Assembly: GCF_024763615.1 (NCBI RefSeq)
Contig: NC_077222.1
Span: 41,850,001 to 41,914,000, forward strand
Origin: Phlebotomus papatasi
Lineage: Eukaryota > Arthropoda > Insecta > Diptera > Psychodidae
Reading direction: 5' to 3'
Length of the DNA stretch: 64,000 bases
Shown here: positions 12,430 to 23,526 of the stretch, piece by piece
How positions within the stretch are numbered: the stretch's first letter is position 1
How the letters are laid out: the number at the start of each line of letters is the position of its first letter
Position numbers and translations under genes: made by a program
Notes under the pieces: model-generated
Seen by the model: only the letters and a program-made list of their open reading frames with translations
What the model was told of the DNA's origin: nothing
Database searches by the model: none

Positions 12430-14525
12430 GCTACATACTTTTCAACTAAAATATTTTTTCTTGAAAGAAGTTTACCACAAATCAAACAGATAATATCCAA
12501 AATAAAATGAATTATCTTGAATTAACTAAACATTTGCACAAAAAAATTCAGACTCCTGAAACTATTGCCTATCACTTTTTTTTCCTAGGAAAAACATTTT
12601 TGTTCAGTAAATTAGCAAATTTGATAAGAAAACTTTAAATTACGGTACTTCTAAGAAGTAGTTTTTTTTGTACGGATTATCCCAAAGGTAATCTTTATCT
12701 GCTCTCGTGCAATATTGTTGAAAGATCGAGAAGCTGAATAAATTTTGAGAAATAATTTTGTATTAATTCCAATTTTGTGATAAATAATTTTGTTTTTTTG
12801 TACACTTAAATCTTACTAGGGTATAGTGGAAGGGTAAACTTTTTGAACTATACAACACATATAAATTGGTGATTGTACTGTACATTCTTCTTTTTTAATG
12901 CTATTATTTCGCAATGTTCCTGTATTTTTTATAACTTGTATTTAGATTTTCCTTTCAACACTTAATATCAATTTAGAGGAGCTAGATTATTAATATGGAT
13001 AAAGGACAAACTGTGAAATTTTAGAAAAGGTGAAACAATTCACAAAATCACTTTCCATCTACAGTTCCTAGCAATTCAATTAAAGTGTTTGGCACTCAGT
13101 GGCTTAGCGTTAAATGTTAGAAAAGTGTCTTTATGGAAATTGAGTTAAAAAAGGTGCTTCTATATATATTCACTGTTGATCCATTGAATTTGGTGTACAA
13201 GAGAATCCACTTTCAATGGCTATATACCTTGTATGTATATTTCTTGCAATAATAATAAATACACATTTATTGTACAATATGGTTTGGTGGGCAAAGCAAG
13301 TGAAAAGCCTACAGAGGCAGTCAACAATGAAATCGCTTTTGTTATGCAAATTCGAGACACACTTTTGAGCTTCAGTGATAAGATCTTCGGGAAGTTTTCC
13401 AAGAGTGAGAAAGAGCCTTCCTTTTTTCCCAAAAAGTATCCCAACCATTCTTTGTCATTTTCCCATTCACTTCTTCCACACATTTTGTCTTGAGATAAAA
13501 ATAAAATGCCTTTTTGGTAATTCTCCCTCCGTTTGCATGTTCAACGCTGGTGGGCCTTTCTGACTTTGTTCCCGATACAAACTTCGCCGTCATCTTAACA
13601 TCGGATAAAAGGGAGATTTATACACCGACAGCCGAGGAATAAATACACCATTAAATTTTCGAAATAAAATCACACCCAGTCTCAATCCACGCACTCCCCA
13701 TTCCCGTGACAATTGTGGCTTTTTCATGCCCATCGATAGAGTCATCCAAGTACTGCTGTTAACTTAATGGGCAACCCATTTGGCTGCAACAAGCTATGCC
13801 ACTCGAGTTGCCTCTCAACAAATATTAATGCGATCTCGTGATGGGTGAAAGCTGAAACAATAGCGGAAATTGTGTATGTAATTAATTCATCGACACTCCT
13901 TGGTACCACTATTCAGTTTTGCAGACACACCAAATCCTCCAAACGTGCTTCATTCAGCCACATTTGAGGCCACATCGAAGCAAGGAGACGAATTATTGAG
14001 CTAGAGTTTCAAAATTTTCATCAAATTTTGATAATTGAATGTTAGTTCAATTTCCAACATTTACACTATCTGACCATATCAAAAGTATCATTAGTAAAGT
14101 AACTGTATATAAAATACCTAGTTTAAAGCTTTATATGGAAGATATAATTAAGTTCAGAATTCGGCCCACGCATAAATTGAACTAGAAAGACTAGAAATTA
14201 TTCGGACTACAAATTCAATATGGTCCTTAAAAAACATCAATTTTCAGTCAATGAATAAATCAATTTTGGATTAATTAAAAATACTGTTTGGACAGACAAG
14301 GAATTTCTTGAATTACAAAATCGAAAATTTCAATTTTTTAATTGCTTAAATAGTAGGATAAATCGTACTATTTAGTTAATTCCTAATGACTTTCACTCTT
14401 AAATTATACGCTTAACTGTTGATCTCTTTAAATCATCGAACTCAGGAAACCTTCAAAGTATTACTGCATTAAGAGATAAATTAAATTGTAAAATAAAAAA
14501 AGGTTTATCTATAGATAGATTAAGA
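12430..14525. other. no gene seen
   Basis: Unique sequence, more balanced in composition at 13.1-14.0 kb, where several overlapping frames of 60-92 codons occur on both strands. Their mutual overlap and lack of motifs argue against coding. Confidence 0.5.
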
Positions 14526-14657
14526 TTAATAAAAAATTTAAAAAAAAATCACGATTTTGGAGAGGATGGGGGGGTTAGAGAAGAAAGGAAAAAAAACCGA
14601 CCGAGATAATGTTCACTTATAAGAGAGTCATCGAAGATCGAAAGTCGATACCTCTTA

Positions 14658-15024
14658 ATTGAAAGCAATTTTCATCAAAAATTGCTTTTTTTGAAGGAAA
14701 TTGCATGCAGTGCTATAGGTGGAAACGCCAAAATGCTGTTTTTCAAGAAAATTTCTGCCAATGTAGGGTAAAGTGGTACAAGTTGGACAGTGGTACAAGT
14801 TGGACAATGGTATAATTTGGACAGCGCTTTTTGTCTTGATAAATTTAGTACTTCATTTTTATTTGTATATTTTTAATGCTTTAGTTTTATAATTTGGTTC
14901 CTTGTGCTTCAAAACAAATTTTGTACTATATTTATCAAGAAAAAAGCCATGTCCAACTTGTACCGGCGAATTGTCCAACTTATAACACTAATTCCAAATT
15001 ATACACTTTACCCTATAGAGACCT
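14658..15024. mobile_element. Tourist-like MITE (family A) in a family S repeat, carrying a nested MITE
   Basis: TTA occurs at 14655-14657 and again at 15025-15027. Removing the interval restores the family S phrase CCTCTTACCGTTTAACCTCT. The element itself has AGCAATTTTCATCAAAAATTGC at the left and ends CCAATG, then TAGAGACC after a nested insertion at 14766-15013. The TTA target duplication and TIR type fit PIF/Harbinger (Tourist) MITEs. Confidence 0.72.
14766..15013. mobile_element. TA-flanked MITE, GGGTAAAGTGG type
   Basis: The tips are GGGTAAAGTGGTACAAGTTG and the inverse ending AACACTAATTCC...CTTTACCC. Both arms repeat the phrase GTCCAACTTGTACC or its complement. TA flanks lie at 14764-14765 and 15014-15015. 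It is inserted in the GTGTAGAG terminus of a family A MITE that itself lies in family S, giving three levels of nesting. Confidence 0.78.
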
Positions 15025-15583
15025 TTACCGTTTAACCTCTAACTCGGGAGCAAACTTCAGCTCAATAAAAAAAAAAATTTCCGAAAAGAATGATTCAATT
15101 ACTAGAGGCTCTTAACCAATTCATTACCGATGGATACTGATCCAGGCGTGTTCCAAACTTCAATTTCATTACCTTTACAAAAAATCTAAATCAGTTAAAA
15201 AATGTGCCCTTTAAAGAGATTGACTTTTGAGTTTCAATAATTCAAAATGCCGATTTTCCGATCATAGGTATGTTTGGAGAAATGTTCATCTGGATTACTG
15301 ATAAAACATATCCGAAAATCATTGAAAACACTTAGGCAAGCACTTATGCCAATTCCGAAAAAAAAACAAAAAACACATGGCTTTGAAACAGATAGAGGGG
15401 TTTAGGGTAAAAAAAGAAAAAACGTATGGGGATAATGTTTTTGGGGTCACCAAAGACCATAATGATGTCTTGTTCCAGAGCTGTAAAAAGTAGAAAAAAG
15501 CGGATTATATAACTGCTCTCTCTTAGAATTCGAGCAGTAAAATAAAAAATAGCGAAAAAACTTATTTTTGTGCTCCTAATTAA

Positions 15584-16111
15584 CCCTCTAACGGTGTTTT
15601 CTTTAATATGCGAAAAAAAATTCTAAAACAATGTTTTCTAGGATAATTATGATCCAATAAAGTCGAAAAAACCATCCATTCTTCATTATCTCTTTTAGTT
15701 TAGGCGCTAGGTGAGAAAATATAAACAATTTTTTGAAACTATTTTTGCTTATAAAATTCACATTTTTAGTTTTTTCAATTTTTTTAAATAAAATATGTGC
15801 AAAGTACAATGACATATCTTTCAGTAAAAAATAAATTTATTTTAGTCAGACAACTTTAAATCGGTATTTTTATGGAAATTGGCAATGAGTTTTTTTGCGC
15901 AAATATTTTTTGTTGCTTTTTCTATGACCTGTCACACAAAACTGGGAATAGCAACAAAACAAAGAGTCAGAATGAGTTCAAACTTTCAAGAGATGTTTAT
16001 AAGACTATTACCGAGGATACTATAGCACTTTTAAATAAATAAAACCTTTATTGTCGCTGTAAATGTGATTTTTGTGAAGCCCGCCTGGAGGCGGTCTTAC
16101 CCGTTAGAGGG
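15584..16111 (+). mobile_element. TTAA-flanked element (family P2), 528 bp, copy 1
   Basis: Perfect 11-bp tips CCCTCTAACGG and CCGTTAGAGGG lie directly inside TTAA at 15580-15583 and 16112-16115, as in piggyBac-type transposition. The body has CATTCTTCATTATCTC and CTGTCACACAAAACTG, shared with 27602-28357. There is no transposase, so it is a non-autonomous element. Confidence 0.82.
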
Positions 16112-16954
16112 TTAAGAACTAAGAACACTCTTTTAAAGATGAATTTTGGTCAACAAAATTCATTTATTATTTATTAATGCTGAAGAATTTCAGAATCAGA
16201 ATTTTATGTATCCGGATTTGGTTTTACCTTAAAAGTTTTTTTTATGGAAAATTTTCAATATTTTTTTTATATACTTTCAGTTAAAGTATAAATTATATTT
16301 TCAAGGTTTTCTTCAATTATTATTCCTAATGTGCAAGCTTTGTGAAATCTGAGTTAAATCTTGAGAAATTTTGGCTTTAGTGACAATTTCGTACACTAAA
16401 TGAGGTATATTGAACTAAGGACATATTTTTCATCAAAATTTTCAAATTTTATCTGAATATTCCACATTACAGTTTCTTTTTTTTTGTTTAAAAAAAATAA
16501 ACAAAAAAACTTGAATTGCTTACAGTTGGGAAACAAAAATAAAAACATATATGTATAAATATTTTAAAAGTAAGAATTGTACTAATAAATTTGAGTCCTT
16601 CTAGCTTCCGTTATCATTATATGTTACTAACATTATTATTGAAACTTTAAATTATTAAAGTAAATTATAATGAAAATGTTGAACTTCTATCGCAAAACAC
16701 TCAAATCCACAATATTCCACAAAAAATTCACAGTGTTTTGCACTCTCTCCTTAAAAGCGAATACCCATTACAGAAAAATAAGGATGATCCTTAAAAAGTG
16801 AACATCATAGTACATCAATTACTGATATACTTCCCCCGGCCAATTGTTTTTTTAAATGGAATCTATTTTTAAGATCTTCTTTCAGCAGATAAGACCACCA
16901 ATCATCGTTCTTTAAATCACAAGATATCAGACTTTGTATTTTTCAGAATCAATT

Positions 16955-16964
16955 TTTATTTATT
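16955..16964 (-). terminator. overlapping AATAAA polyadenylation signals
   Basis: On the minus strand two overlapping AATAAA hexamers lie about 90 bp after the TGA of the secreted-protein gene, at 16959-16964 and 16955-16960. This suggests a short 3' untranslated region and a complete transcription unit. Position supports the call, but AATAAA is frequent in this AT-rich sequence. Confidence 0.45.
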
Positions 16965-17052
16965 GTACACTATATTGAGGGAACAAACAACACCCCTAAT
17001 TTTACTTGCAATACAATTCTCATGAAATTACCCGTATAATGCGATTTACTGG

Positions 17053-17889
17053 TCAATCGTACTCCTCCGTAACTTTGTAGCCACCGAATGGTTGATTGTT
17101 GTGAATATCATTGGCAGCCGAGTACCCGTAGATCCCCCCAAATGGATGTCCGTAAACTAGCGGCCAGTGGACACCGTAGTGTGACAGAGCAATTTGCAGA
17201 TAGGGGTTCGGTGGAGGATGTCGATCGTGAATTCCGAGCTTTCCTGCCATGTCGCAGATGGAGTAGTTTGGATGGTCGAGGGATTCTTCCTGTGGACGAA
17301 AGAGGATGGGTGGTGAGAGTGTCGACGGAGACGATTGAATTGGCAATAGACGACGGAGATTGGGTGACAAATGTGAATTGGGGTGATTTTCTGGAATCCC
17401 TTTATCAGCTGAAGCATTCGTATGGGACACAAAGCTCGGTCTGATGTTGATATATTGTGATGGTGGATTTTTCGATAGTTCTGGAGCCCCTGTCGATGGT
17501 TCTCGTTCAATTTTCAGATGATTAATCCCTGGAAATTGATTTGCATGTTCTCCCACTGTCAACACAAATAACCTCCTTGGGTCCAAGGAGTTTGACTGAG
17601 CACCAATCGATTTCTCATGCAGCCTCCGGAATTGTCTTATTTGGGCAGATGTCGATATCACTTCTTGTGTGGTTTGGGCCATGTCTTGTTTGCCTCCTCC
17701 ATTTCCCACAGGCTCAATGTTTAGTCGTCTATTTTGTTTGCCACCCTTCACAACCACTCTGTATTCCATCCCTTTGTGCCCCAGCCCGTAAATCGATGTC
17801 TCCGGAGAGCTGGCATAATTGTTGATAATAGCACTCACAGAGAATATGACCAAAGCAGAAATCACACAAATTTGCCAGAAAACTCTCAT
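17053..17889 (-). CDS. secreted protein of unknown family, 278 aa, apparently single exon
   Basis: This is the only convincing protein-coding gene in the window. The open frame continues 15 codons upstream of the chosen start, but it has no ATG there. The first ATG is at 17887-17889 and has A at -3. Residues 1-20 form a classic signal peptide (MRVF, then a hydrophobic run ending SVSA), so the product is probably secreted. The mature part is hydrophilic and rich in Pro, Ser and Asn. It has one cysteine (C212), two N-glycosylation sequons (N158-A-S and N208-Y-S), a proline-rich stretch at about 183-200, and a C-terminal Gly/Tyr/His region with two PFGG motifs (249-252 and 267-270). It ends EEYD then TGA. 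No transmembrane segment follows the signal peptide and I recognise no domain. An acceptor-like CCACAG preceded by a pyrimidine tract lies inside the frame near codon 200, but I see no good matching donor, so an intron is unlikely. Polyadenylation signals follow at 16955-16964. Confidence 0.72.
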   Translation of the reverse strand: MRVFWQICVISALVIFSVSAIINNYASSPETSIYGLGHKGMEYRVVVKGGKQNRRLNIEPVGNGGGKQDMAQTTQEVISTSAQIRQFRRLHEKSIGAQSNSLDPRRLFVLTVGEHANQFPGINHLKIEREPSTGAPELSKNPPSQYINIRPSFVSHTNASADKGIPENHPNSHLSPNLRRLLPIQSSPSTLSPPILFRPQEESLDHPNYSICDMAGKLGIHDRHPPPNPYLQIALSHYGVHWPLVYGHPFGGIYGYSAANDIHNNQPFGGYKVTEEYD

Positions 17890-18117
17890 CGTCTCACCGT
17901 GTTTCTGGCACCTTTTCGTTCGGAAATTGAACACCTCTCACCACTTCACAAAATTCTCACCTTCCCCAACCAAGAGTTGCTCACGACGTTGGACAATCAA
18001 TTGAGGAACTTCTAGAGCTGGTTGTTTTATTTTATTCAAACTGTACCACCAATTTCCCAATTCTCATTCTGTAAGCCCACAGCTATTGATTGCAAATTCA
18101 ATTTCCGCTCTGCATAA

Positions 18118-18126
18118 ATTTATATA
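18118..18126 (-). promoter_or_regulatory. candidate TATA box for the secreted-protein gene
   Basis: On the minus strand this reads TATATAAAT. It lies about 230 bp upstream of the ATG at 17889, in a suitable place for a core promoter with a 5' untranslated leader of roughly 200 nt. I see no strong initiator match 25-30 bp downstream. In such AT-rich DNA the match could be chance. Confidence 0.3.
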
Positions 18127-18954
18127 TGGATGGCATATGCAGATGGAAAAAGCACTTTCATGTTCAATTCTTTAGGGAAAGCGAAATCTTCTTCAATTGT
18201 TCCTCACTTACACAATTGGACAATACTCCTCGGAGACACTGTAAAAGATTTTTAATGGCTTGGACACAGACTTTCCCCCTATACATCATTTCACTTTCAA
18301 TAATCTCTCGAACCACTTTGGGGATTTTCATTTGGGAAATATTCCTACCCCCCCCCCCTACCCACATCTTCACAACTTTCCCATCTTCTGTGGTCGGTCC
18401 ATCCATGCCCTTCTCGGCATGTGTTTTCCAATGGGCTTGGGGAGTGTTTCACATAAAAGGCACAAAAAGTGGTCTGATACGTGATTGTAATTTGAAATTT
18501 CTGTTGATTAATTAACAGAGTCCAGTGAGTTTTAAAAGAAAATAATTAAATTATGTACTTTTTCACATGGTATCGCAATTTTCATTGCGGTTGGTGCTGG
18601 TTGAGAAATTCAATTCAATCGAAAGCTAGGAGGGGGGGCAAAAGCTTTGAAAGCTTTATGAAGACTGATCCAAAAATTGTCGCATATGGCTACAATGCAT
18701 AATTATTTTTATTTTATAACATAGATTTTGTGTAATTCACATTTTACACTAGAAATGATTTCGAAAAAGTGTAGGAATTTAAAAAAAAATGATATAAACA
18801 TATAAACACATAAATGTTTTTATATTAATAATAATATAAAAACATAAATCAACAAAGTAATGAATTGAATTTATAAGTTTATATGAACGAAATGATCCCT
18901 TAAGCCTAAATATTTTTTTATATCACAAGACGTTAAAAAAGGTTCAAATTTAAG

Positions 18955-19494
18955 CAATTCAAAATTTGAACTCTCTTTAGTGACATTTGACATTACGTTA
19001 TCCATAAAGGCGATATAATCGGTCATAGGTGTTTATGGACGAAATATCCATCTGATCTATCACCAAAACATATCCAAAAATGAGCAAAACTGAAGGATTT
19101 CATTTTGAGAAAAATAATTCTTTTTAGGATTTGCCGGGCAATTGAGATTGATAGAGAGAAGAGGAGAAGATAAAGACAAAATTGCATTCCAGATAAAGCC
19201 GAGAACTATTATTTCCCTCGAAACCGGGTATGGGTATTTTTAGATGGATACAAAATCCTAAAAATCTAATGAAAAGAACAAACTATATTTTCAAAACTAA
19301 ATTTGTTAGCCGTAACGAATAGAGACCGACGCAGCCGGGTTTGGAATATCAAGATCTCTCAAATAAATCCAAATTTGAGGAAATCTATTAAAAATTAAGC
19401 CGTCTAGACTACATAATTCAATCCCACCAAACTGGCCAAAAATAGAGAAATATATTGCTCTTTCTGTAGAGTTCAAGGAGTAGTAGTAACGTAG
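18955..19494 (+). repeat. family S unit, copy 2
   Basis: Shared words are GGTCATAGGTGTTTATGGACG, AAATATCCATCTG, AAAACATATCCAAAAATGAGC, GACGCAGCCGGGTTTGGAAT and a degraded terminal motif TTGCTCTTTCTGTAGAGTTC at about 19455-19475. A SINE is placed directly after the end. Confidence 0.6.
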
Positions 19495-19956
19495 ATGTAG
19501 TAATTTCGTTTGTGTCCTAGTTCCCCGATTAAGGTCTATGGGTCGTCTTAAACCTTTATTGGTTCCGCTGCATCCAGGCCACTTATTTGGGCCCATTATG
19601 CACTCCCCATTACTCCATTCTATCTTAACACCCAAGGCGGTCCTCCAGCTCCATATCTCGGCTTCTGTATGCCTGAGGTACACACACAGTGCCGTTTCCA
19701 TATTGCGGCAGACCAGCCTTGGTTGGATCAGTTGCAGTGAATGTGTATTTGTATCAACAGATCTCTTTATGCCGAACTCGTTTCTGTACCAGCCTCTCTT
19801 GTTTTAGCCGTTTCATTGTCAATGCATTATGCATTACTTTTTTATCCATTCACTGGACCAATTCGATACTATTGCTGAGAAATCTGCAGCTGCCGAGTTT
19901 CGAACCCGAGACCTCACAGTCATAGAGACACTACTCTACCAACTGAGACTCCCTAG
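19495..19956 (-). mobile_element. tRNA-derived SINE, type 3
   Basis: Read on the minus strand, the head is TCAGTTGGTAGAGTAGTG (near-consensus A box), then CTCGGGTTCGAAACTCGG (B box). A body of about 380 bp follows, unlike SINE types 1 and 2. The 3' end is uncertain and is placed just after the terminal motif of a family S copy near 19490, at a TACTAC-rich stretch. The 131-codon minus-strand frame over the body is treated as a by-product of the SINE. Confidence 0.6.
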
Positions 19957-20041
19957 TTTTCCTAAGATATATTGTACGCACATTAAAGGAGACAGCAGTT
20001 AAATTGACTAGTATATTTCACTTTTGTAAAAAAAATACTTA

Positions 20042-20459
20042 AAGGGAAGCACGATACATTCGGATGACTCAGACTTCGAACAACTCATTTATTCAATAAG
20101 TATGTTTTTTAATGATTTTAACTCATTATAATATTATATTTTGTTGACTAGTTCAATGTGTCGAATTTCCTAAAAAGAGCATGAGTTATATAATTTAAGA
20201 ACATTGACAAAAATTAAGTTGCTTGAAGCTTGGGTCGTCCGAATGTAAGGCACGCTTCGGATGACTCAAGCTTTGGACAATTCATTTTTTTTCTCTATGT
20301 CCCTTGTGGATTTCACCCATATATCTTTTCTGAAAATTTGAGGCATTGTACAACAAGCTATGAAAATATAATACTATAATGAACCAAATTCATTTATAAC
20401 ACATTGAAAAAAAATATTTGTGCGAAGCATAAATCGTCCGAATGTAGCGCGCTTTCCCC
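20042..20459. mobile_element. TA-flanked dimeric MITE, CATTCGGATGA type
   Basis: The outer tips are AAGGGAAGCACGATACATTC and the complement of GAATGTAGCGCGCTTTCCCC, with TA at 20040-20041 and 20460-20461. In the centre (about 20230-20280) a right end GTCGTCCGAATGTAAGGCACG runs straight into a left end CGGATGACTCAAGC. The unit therefore looks like two elements of about 210 bp fused head to tail. Confidence 0.66.
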
Positions 20460-20509
20460 TATGTTTCTGATAGGTGTGATTCCTTCATAATCACATCTAT
20501 TTTAAATAT

Positions 20510-22300
20510 ACTTTCTAATACAAACTATAGAACATAGCACTATTTTATATTGTCCTTAATTTAGCTATACGCCATGAATTTTCAAATACATTAAATCAAC
20601 TGAACTGTAAAATTTTAGATTATTGCGAAATATTTACGTCTTGTTAATATTTCATCCCGAAATATTGCCAAAATACCGGCAGAATGCCCTATTGTATTTA
20701 ATTAGTTCAGCTGGGAAGAGCAAAACTCAACTCTGGTGTGCAAATTGCCGCGGAAAATTCATCCAGAGCGGTAATCTCCTGAATTAATGAATTGTAGTGC
20801 AAAATTTTAATTATATCTCTTTTGGGTGCGTGACTGCAATTAAAATTGGCTTCTTTGTGTGGGGCACACGGGAAAGGATCTCCGGGATTTGCTTAAAGGA
20901 TTTGCAGGGTGTGAGTGGATAGAGTGAAAAACAATTTCCATTGAGTTTGTAATTGAATTGAGCGACAAAGTAATAACTTGTATATCTGTTAGAGTCAATT
21001 ATCACTTTGAAATGTGTTCGCATGGTGCTTACAGTGCAACCATCATTCATGAACAGTCTGGCTGGGTAGTTTACGAGCTTGTGTCTTTTTCGCTGCTGCT
21101 TCTGAAATTGTATGTAATTCACTTCATGATATCAAACTGTTTTCCCTCCCCATCCACAGGGGATGGGAACCTAGGGAGAAGGTTTAGGGAATAAATGTGA
21201 AACGTGTTTGTCTGCTTCACATGATTCGCCGTCTGCGAATTATATTTTCTATTTCCTGCTCAAATGCTCACACCAAGAGAACATTTTCCATGAAACAGAG
21301 TTTCACTATTTTGTCACAAAAACGGAAGTTGCAGTGCTATTGGATGTCTGGATGTGCAATGCGATTTAGTACCCTTGATTAAAGACTTGGCGATGATGGT
21401 AGATAACTCAGAAAGGGTAATCGTTCAATTCAAATGAACAAGGTTTTTCTTTCTTGGAAAAATATTCAAAGACACAATATTTTCCTTTTTTTCAAGTCCT
21501 TCCTAAAAGCTCTGTCAGACACTCATCATGAATGACTAAAATCCAACAAAGTCTTAACAATACTTCAGAGAAGATACAACTGAAGAGGGATGAAAATCAT
21601 CACAATAACAACCCCTTTTCTTCAATACAATCCTCTCTATTCCACTCTCTAATTCGCTGAATAAGTAAACTTTTCCACCCAGAGAATCAAATGAGGAGTA
21701 TACGAAGAACTTTTCACTCTATTTCGCATTTTCTAAAATGCTTTAATACCAAGTACTTTTCCCAAATTTTACCTTCCCACTCACATTTTCACACTTTGAG
21801 CACATTTACCCGGGTTTTCATGATGCTGCGTAATGAGTGAAACGACATCGTAATGTTGTGCGGAGTAATTATAAATAATTTCACAATTAAGAGTCCAGAA
21901 GACAAAAGACAACCAGTGGTAGACTCTCAAGCAGTCACAAATGGACACAGTTAAATGATGTGGTGTTTTATAATTTTGCGGAAACCTCAGAAATACTCAT
22001 TCTTCAGGGTATTGTCGTTTCTTCACGGATTCCAACATTACGGCATTGGGGGGTCTATAACTCGGTTTCTACTGAAAATAAGACTAAATGTGAAAATTCA
22101 GGTGTACGTCTAAATACTTAGTTTTTATGGAGTTCCTTATTGTTGTGTTAAACTCTCAAATAAACCTTCCAAAAAATTGCCAAGTTATTCTTAAGAGAGA
22201 CTGTTCCAAAAATTATGGAAAATGTCTTAAAGGCATGGTCGACAACTAAATTCTTCTTGTTTGAAAAAAGAAAAATTTTTGTTTGTAATACCAATAATTT
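20510..22300. other. no gene seen; unique sequence
   Basis: The 20.7-22.0 kb part is non-repetitive. The 103-codon minus frame at 20811-21122 has no recognised motif and overlaps a plus frame of 78 codons. Confidence 0.5.
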
Positions 22301-22307
22301 TTTATTA

Positions 22308-22511
22308 GGCAGTTGTGGGGTACCTTTGAATTGGGATGCCTTTGAAAGGGATTTTTTCTCTCATTTTTAAATGGAACTGAGAATGTAATTTAGCTTCCCA
22401 ATTAGTTTGTTGAGCTAAATTATATCATAATAACATTCAGTCTCCTTTCAAAATGTGAGTAAAAAACCTAATTTTAAAACTGCCCCAATTCAAAGGTACT
22501 CCACTTCGCCC
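22308..22511. mobile_element. TA-flanked MITE, GTACCTTTGAATTGGG type
   Basis: The left arm reads GGCAGTTGTGGGGTACCTTTG and the right arm complements it (CCAATTCAAAGGTACTCCAC, then TTCGCCC). TA flanks lie at 22306-22307 and 22512-22513. A relative with the same arm phrase is at 58521-58735. Confidence 0.7.
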
Positions 22512-22767
22512 TACTTACTCAAATTAAAAAGTTAGGCTTAAATTGAAATATGTTACAGCATGTTCTGTCGTTAAAATCCATAGTGGTAAATCGTCACAGC
22601 CATTCAGAATACTCGAACTAATTACGAAATATTTTTCCCGCATGAGATGAACTGCTAAGCAAATTTATTGATTTTAGATAATTAAAAATAAAATTCGTTT
22701 GAAAAAATAAGTCTTATACCTTTTCAAAAATCCTGACTGTTACAAAAGTTACTATTCAAATTTTCTA

Positions 22768-23156
22768 GCAGGAAATAGACGGAGACACTGAACCTTTCTT
22801 GATTTTCACAATTTTATTCTCTACGACGTTTCAAGGATGGATGTCCTCTTCATCATGTATCGAATATGGTAGGGAAAATCACGTACAGGTGGGAGTTGTT
22901 ACACTGCACTTGGACTTTGATCACAACTTGATCCGTGATGTTCACCATTCGACTGATTCTGTGTCAGTCAGTCGAATGGTGAACATCACGGATCAAGTTG
23001 TGATCAAAGTCCAAGTGCAGTGTAACAACTCCCACCTGTACGTGATTTTCCCTACCATATTCGATACATGATGAAGAGGACATCCATCCTTGAAACGTCC
23101 TAGAGAATAAAATTGTGAAAATCAAGAAAGGTTCAGTGTCTCCGTCTATTTCCTAC
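22768..23156. mobile_element. near-perfect foldback MITE, arms about 189 bp, 11-bp loop
   Basis: Arms 22768-22956 and 22968-23156 are reverse complements with only two mismatches by eye, around an 11-bp loop. The flanks are TA at 22766-22767 and TA at 23157-23158, as for Tc1/mariner-type insertions. The tips read GCAGGAAATAGACGG and GTAGGAAATAGACGG. The high arm identity suggests recent insertion or ongoing gene conversion. A 90-codon frame runs through the hairpin but is a palindrome artefact. A transcript would fold into a dsRNA of about 190 bp. Confidence 0.8.
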
Positions 23157-23312
23157 TACATTCTGTCGAACCGAAATTCTTCTGGATCAAATTTTCTATT
23201 TGGAAATCCCAGACGATCATACGAAAGGATAAGGGCGGCTAGTCATAAGAGAGGTAATTCTTTCGCAATCCTTCCAACTTAATTAAATTTTGACATTTAG
23301 AGTTTACAATTA

Positions 23313-23526
23313 GGGGAAAGTACTCTCCCTTCGAACGTTCATGCCTTCGAATAATGCGAATTTTCTTTCAATTTTCCCAAGAGACTTACTTCTATTAAAT
23401 ATTAGTTAGTTTATCATAAATTATTATTGATAATTACAAGATAATTATGTGTAAGTCTCCTAGGAAAATATAAGAAAATTTATATTATTCGAAGGCATGA
23501 ACGTTCGAAGGGAGAGTACTTTCCCC
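23313..23526. mobile_element. TA-flanked MITE, GGGGAAAGTACTCTCCC type, 214 bp
   Basis: The terminal repeats of about 45 bp are almost perfect: GGGGAAAGTACTCTCCCTTC at the left and GAAGGGAGAGTACTTTCCCC at the right. TA lies at 23311-23312 and 23527-23528. The interior also pairs imperfectly (GAGACTTAC with GTAAGTCTC), so most of the element can fold. Confidence 0.83.

Larger units (their letters stand above)
14528..15550 (+). repeat. family S array, copy 1 (with nested MITEs), terminal hairpin at 15512-15538
   Basis: At least one and a half units are present. Landmarks are GTCATCGAAGATCGAAAGTC and ATACCTCTTA, then (after the nested insertions) CCGTTTAACCTCTAAC, CAATTCATTACCGATG, AATTCAAAATGCCGATTTTC, AAAACATATCCGAAAATC and ACATGGCTTTG. 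The end is the hairpin ACTGCTC-13 nt-GAGCAGT, followed by AAAA. Confidence 0.7.

Noticed and set aside
17270..17300. Intron inside the secreted-protein gene
   Set aside because: An acceptor-like CCACAG exists but no convincing donor upstream, and the frame is open throughout.
19306..19701. 131-codon minus-strand frame
   Set aside because: It overlaps the body of a type 3 SINE and the end of a family S copy.
22799..23071. 90-codon frame
   Set aside because: It runs through both arms of a near-perfect hairpin and is an artefact of the palindrome.
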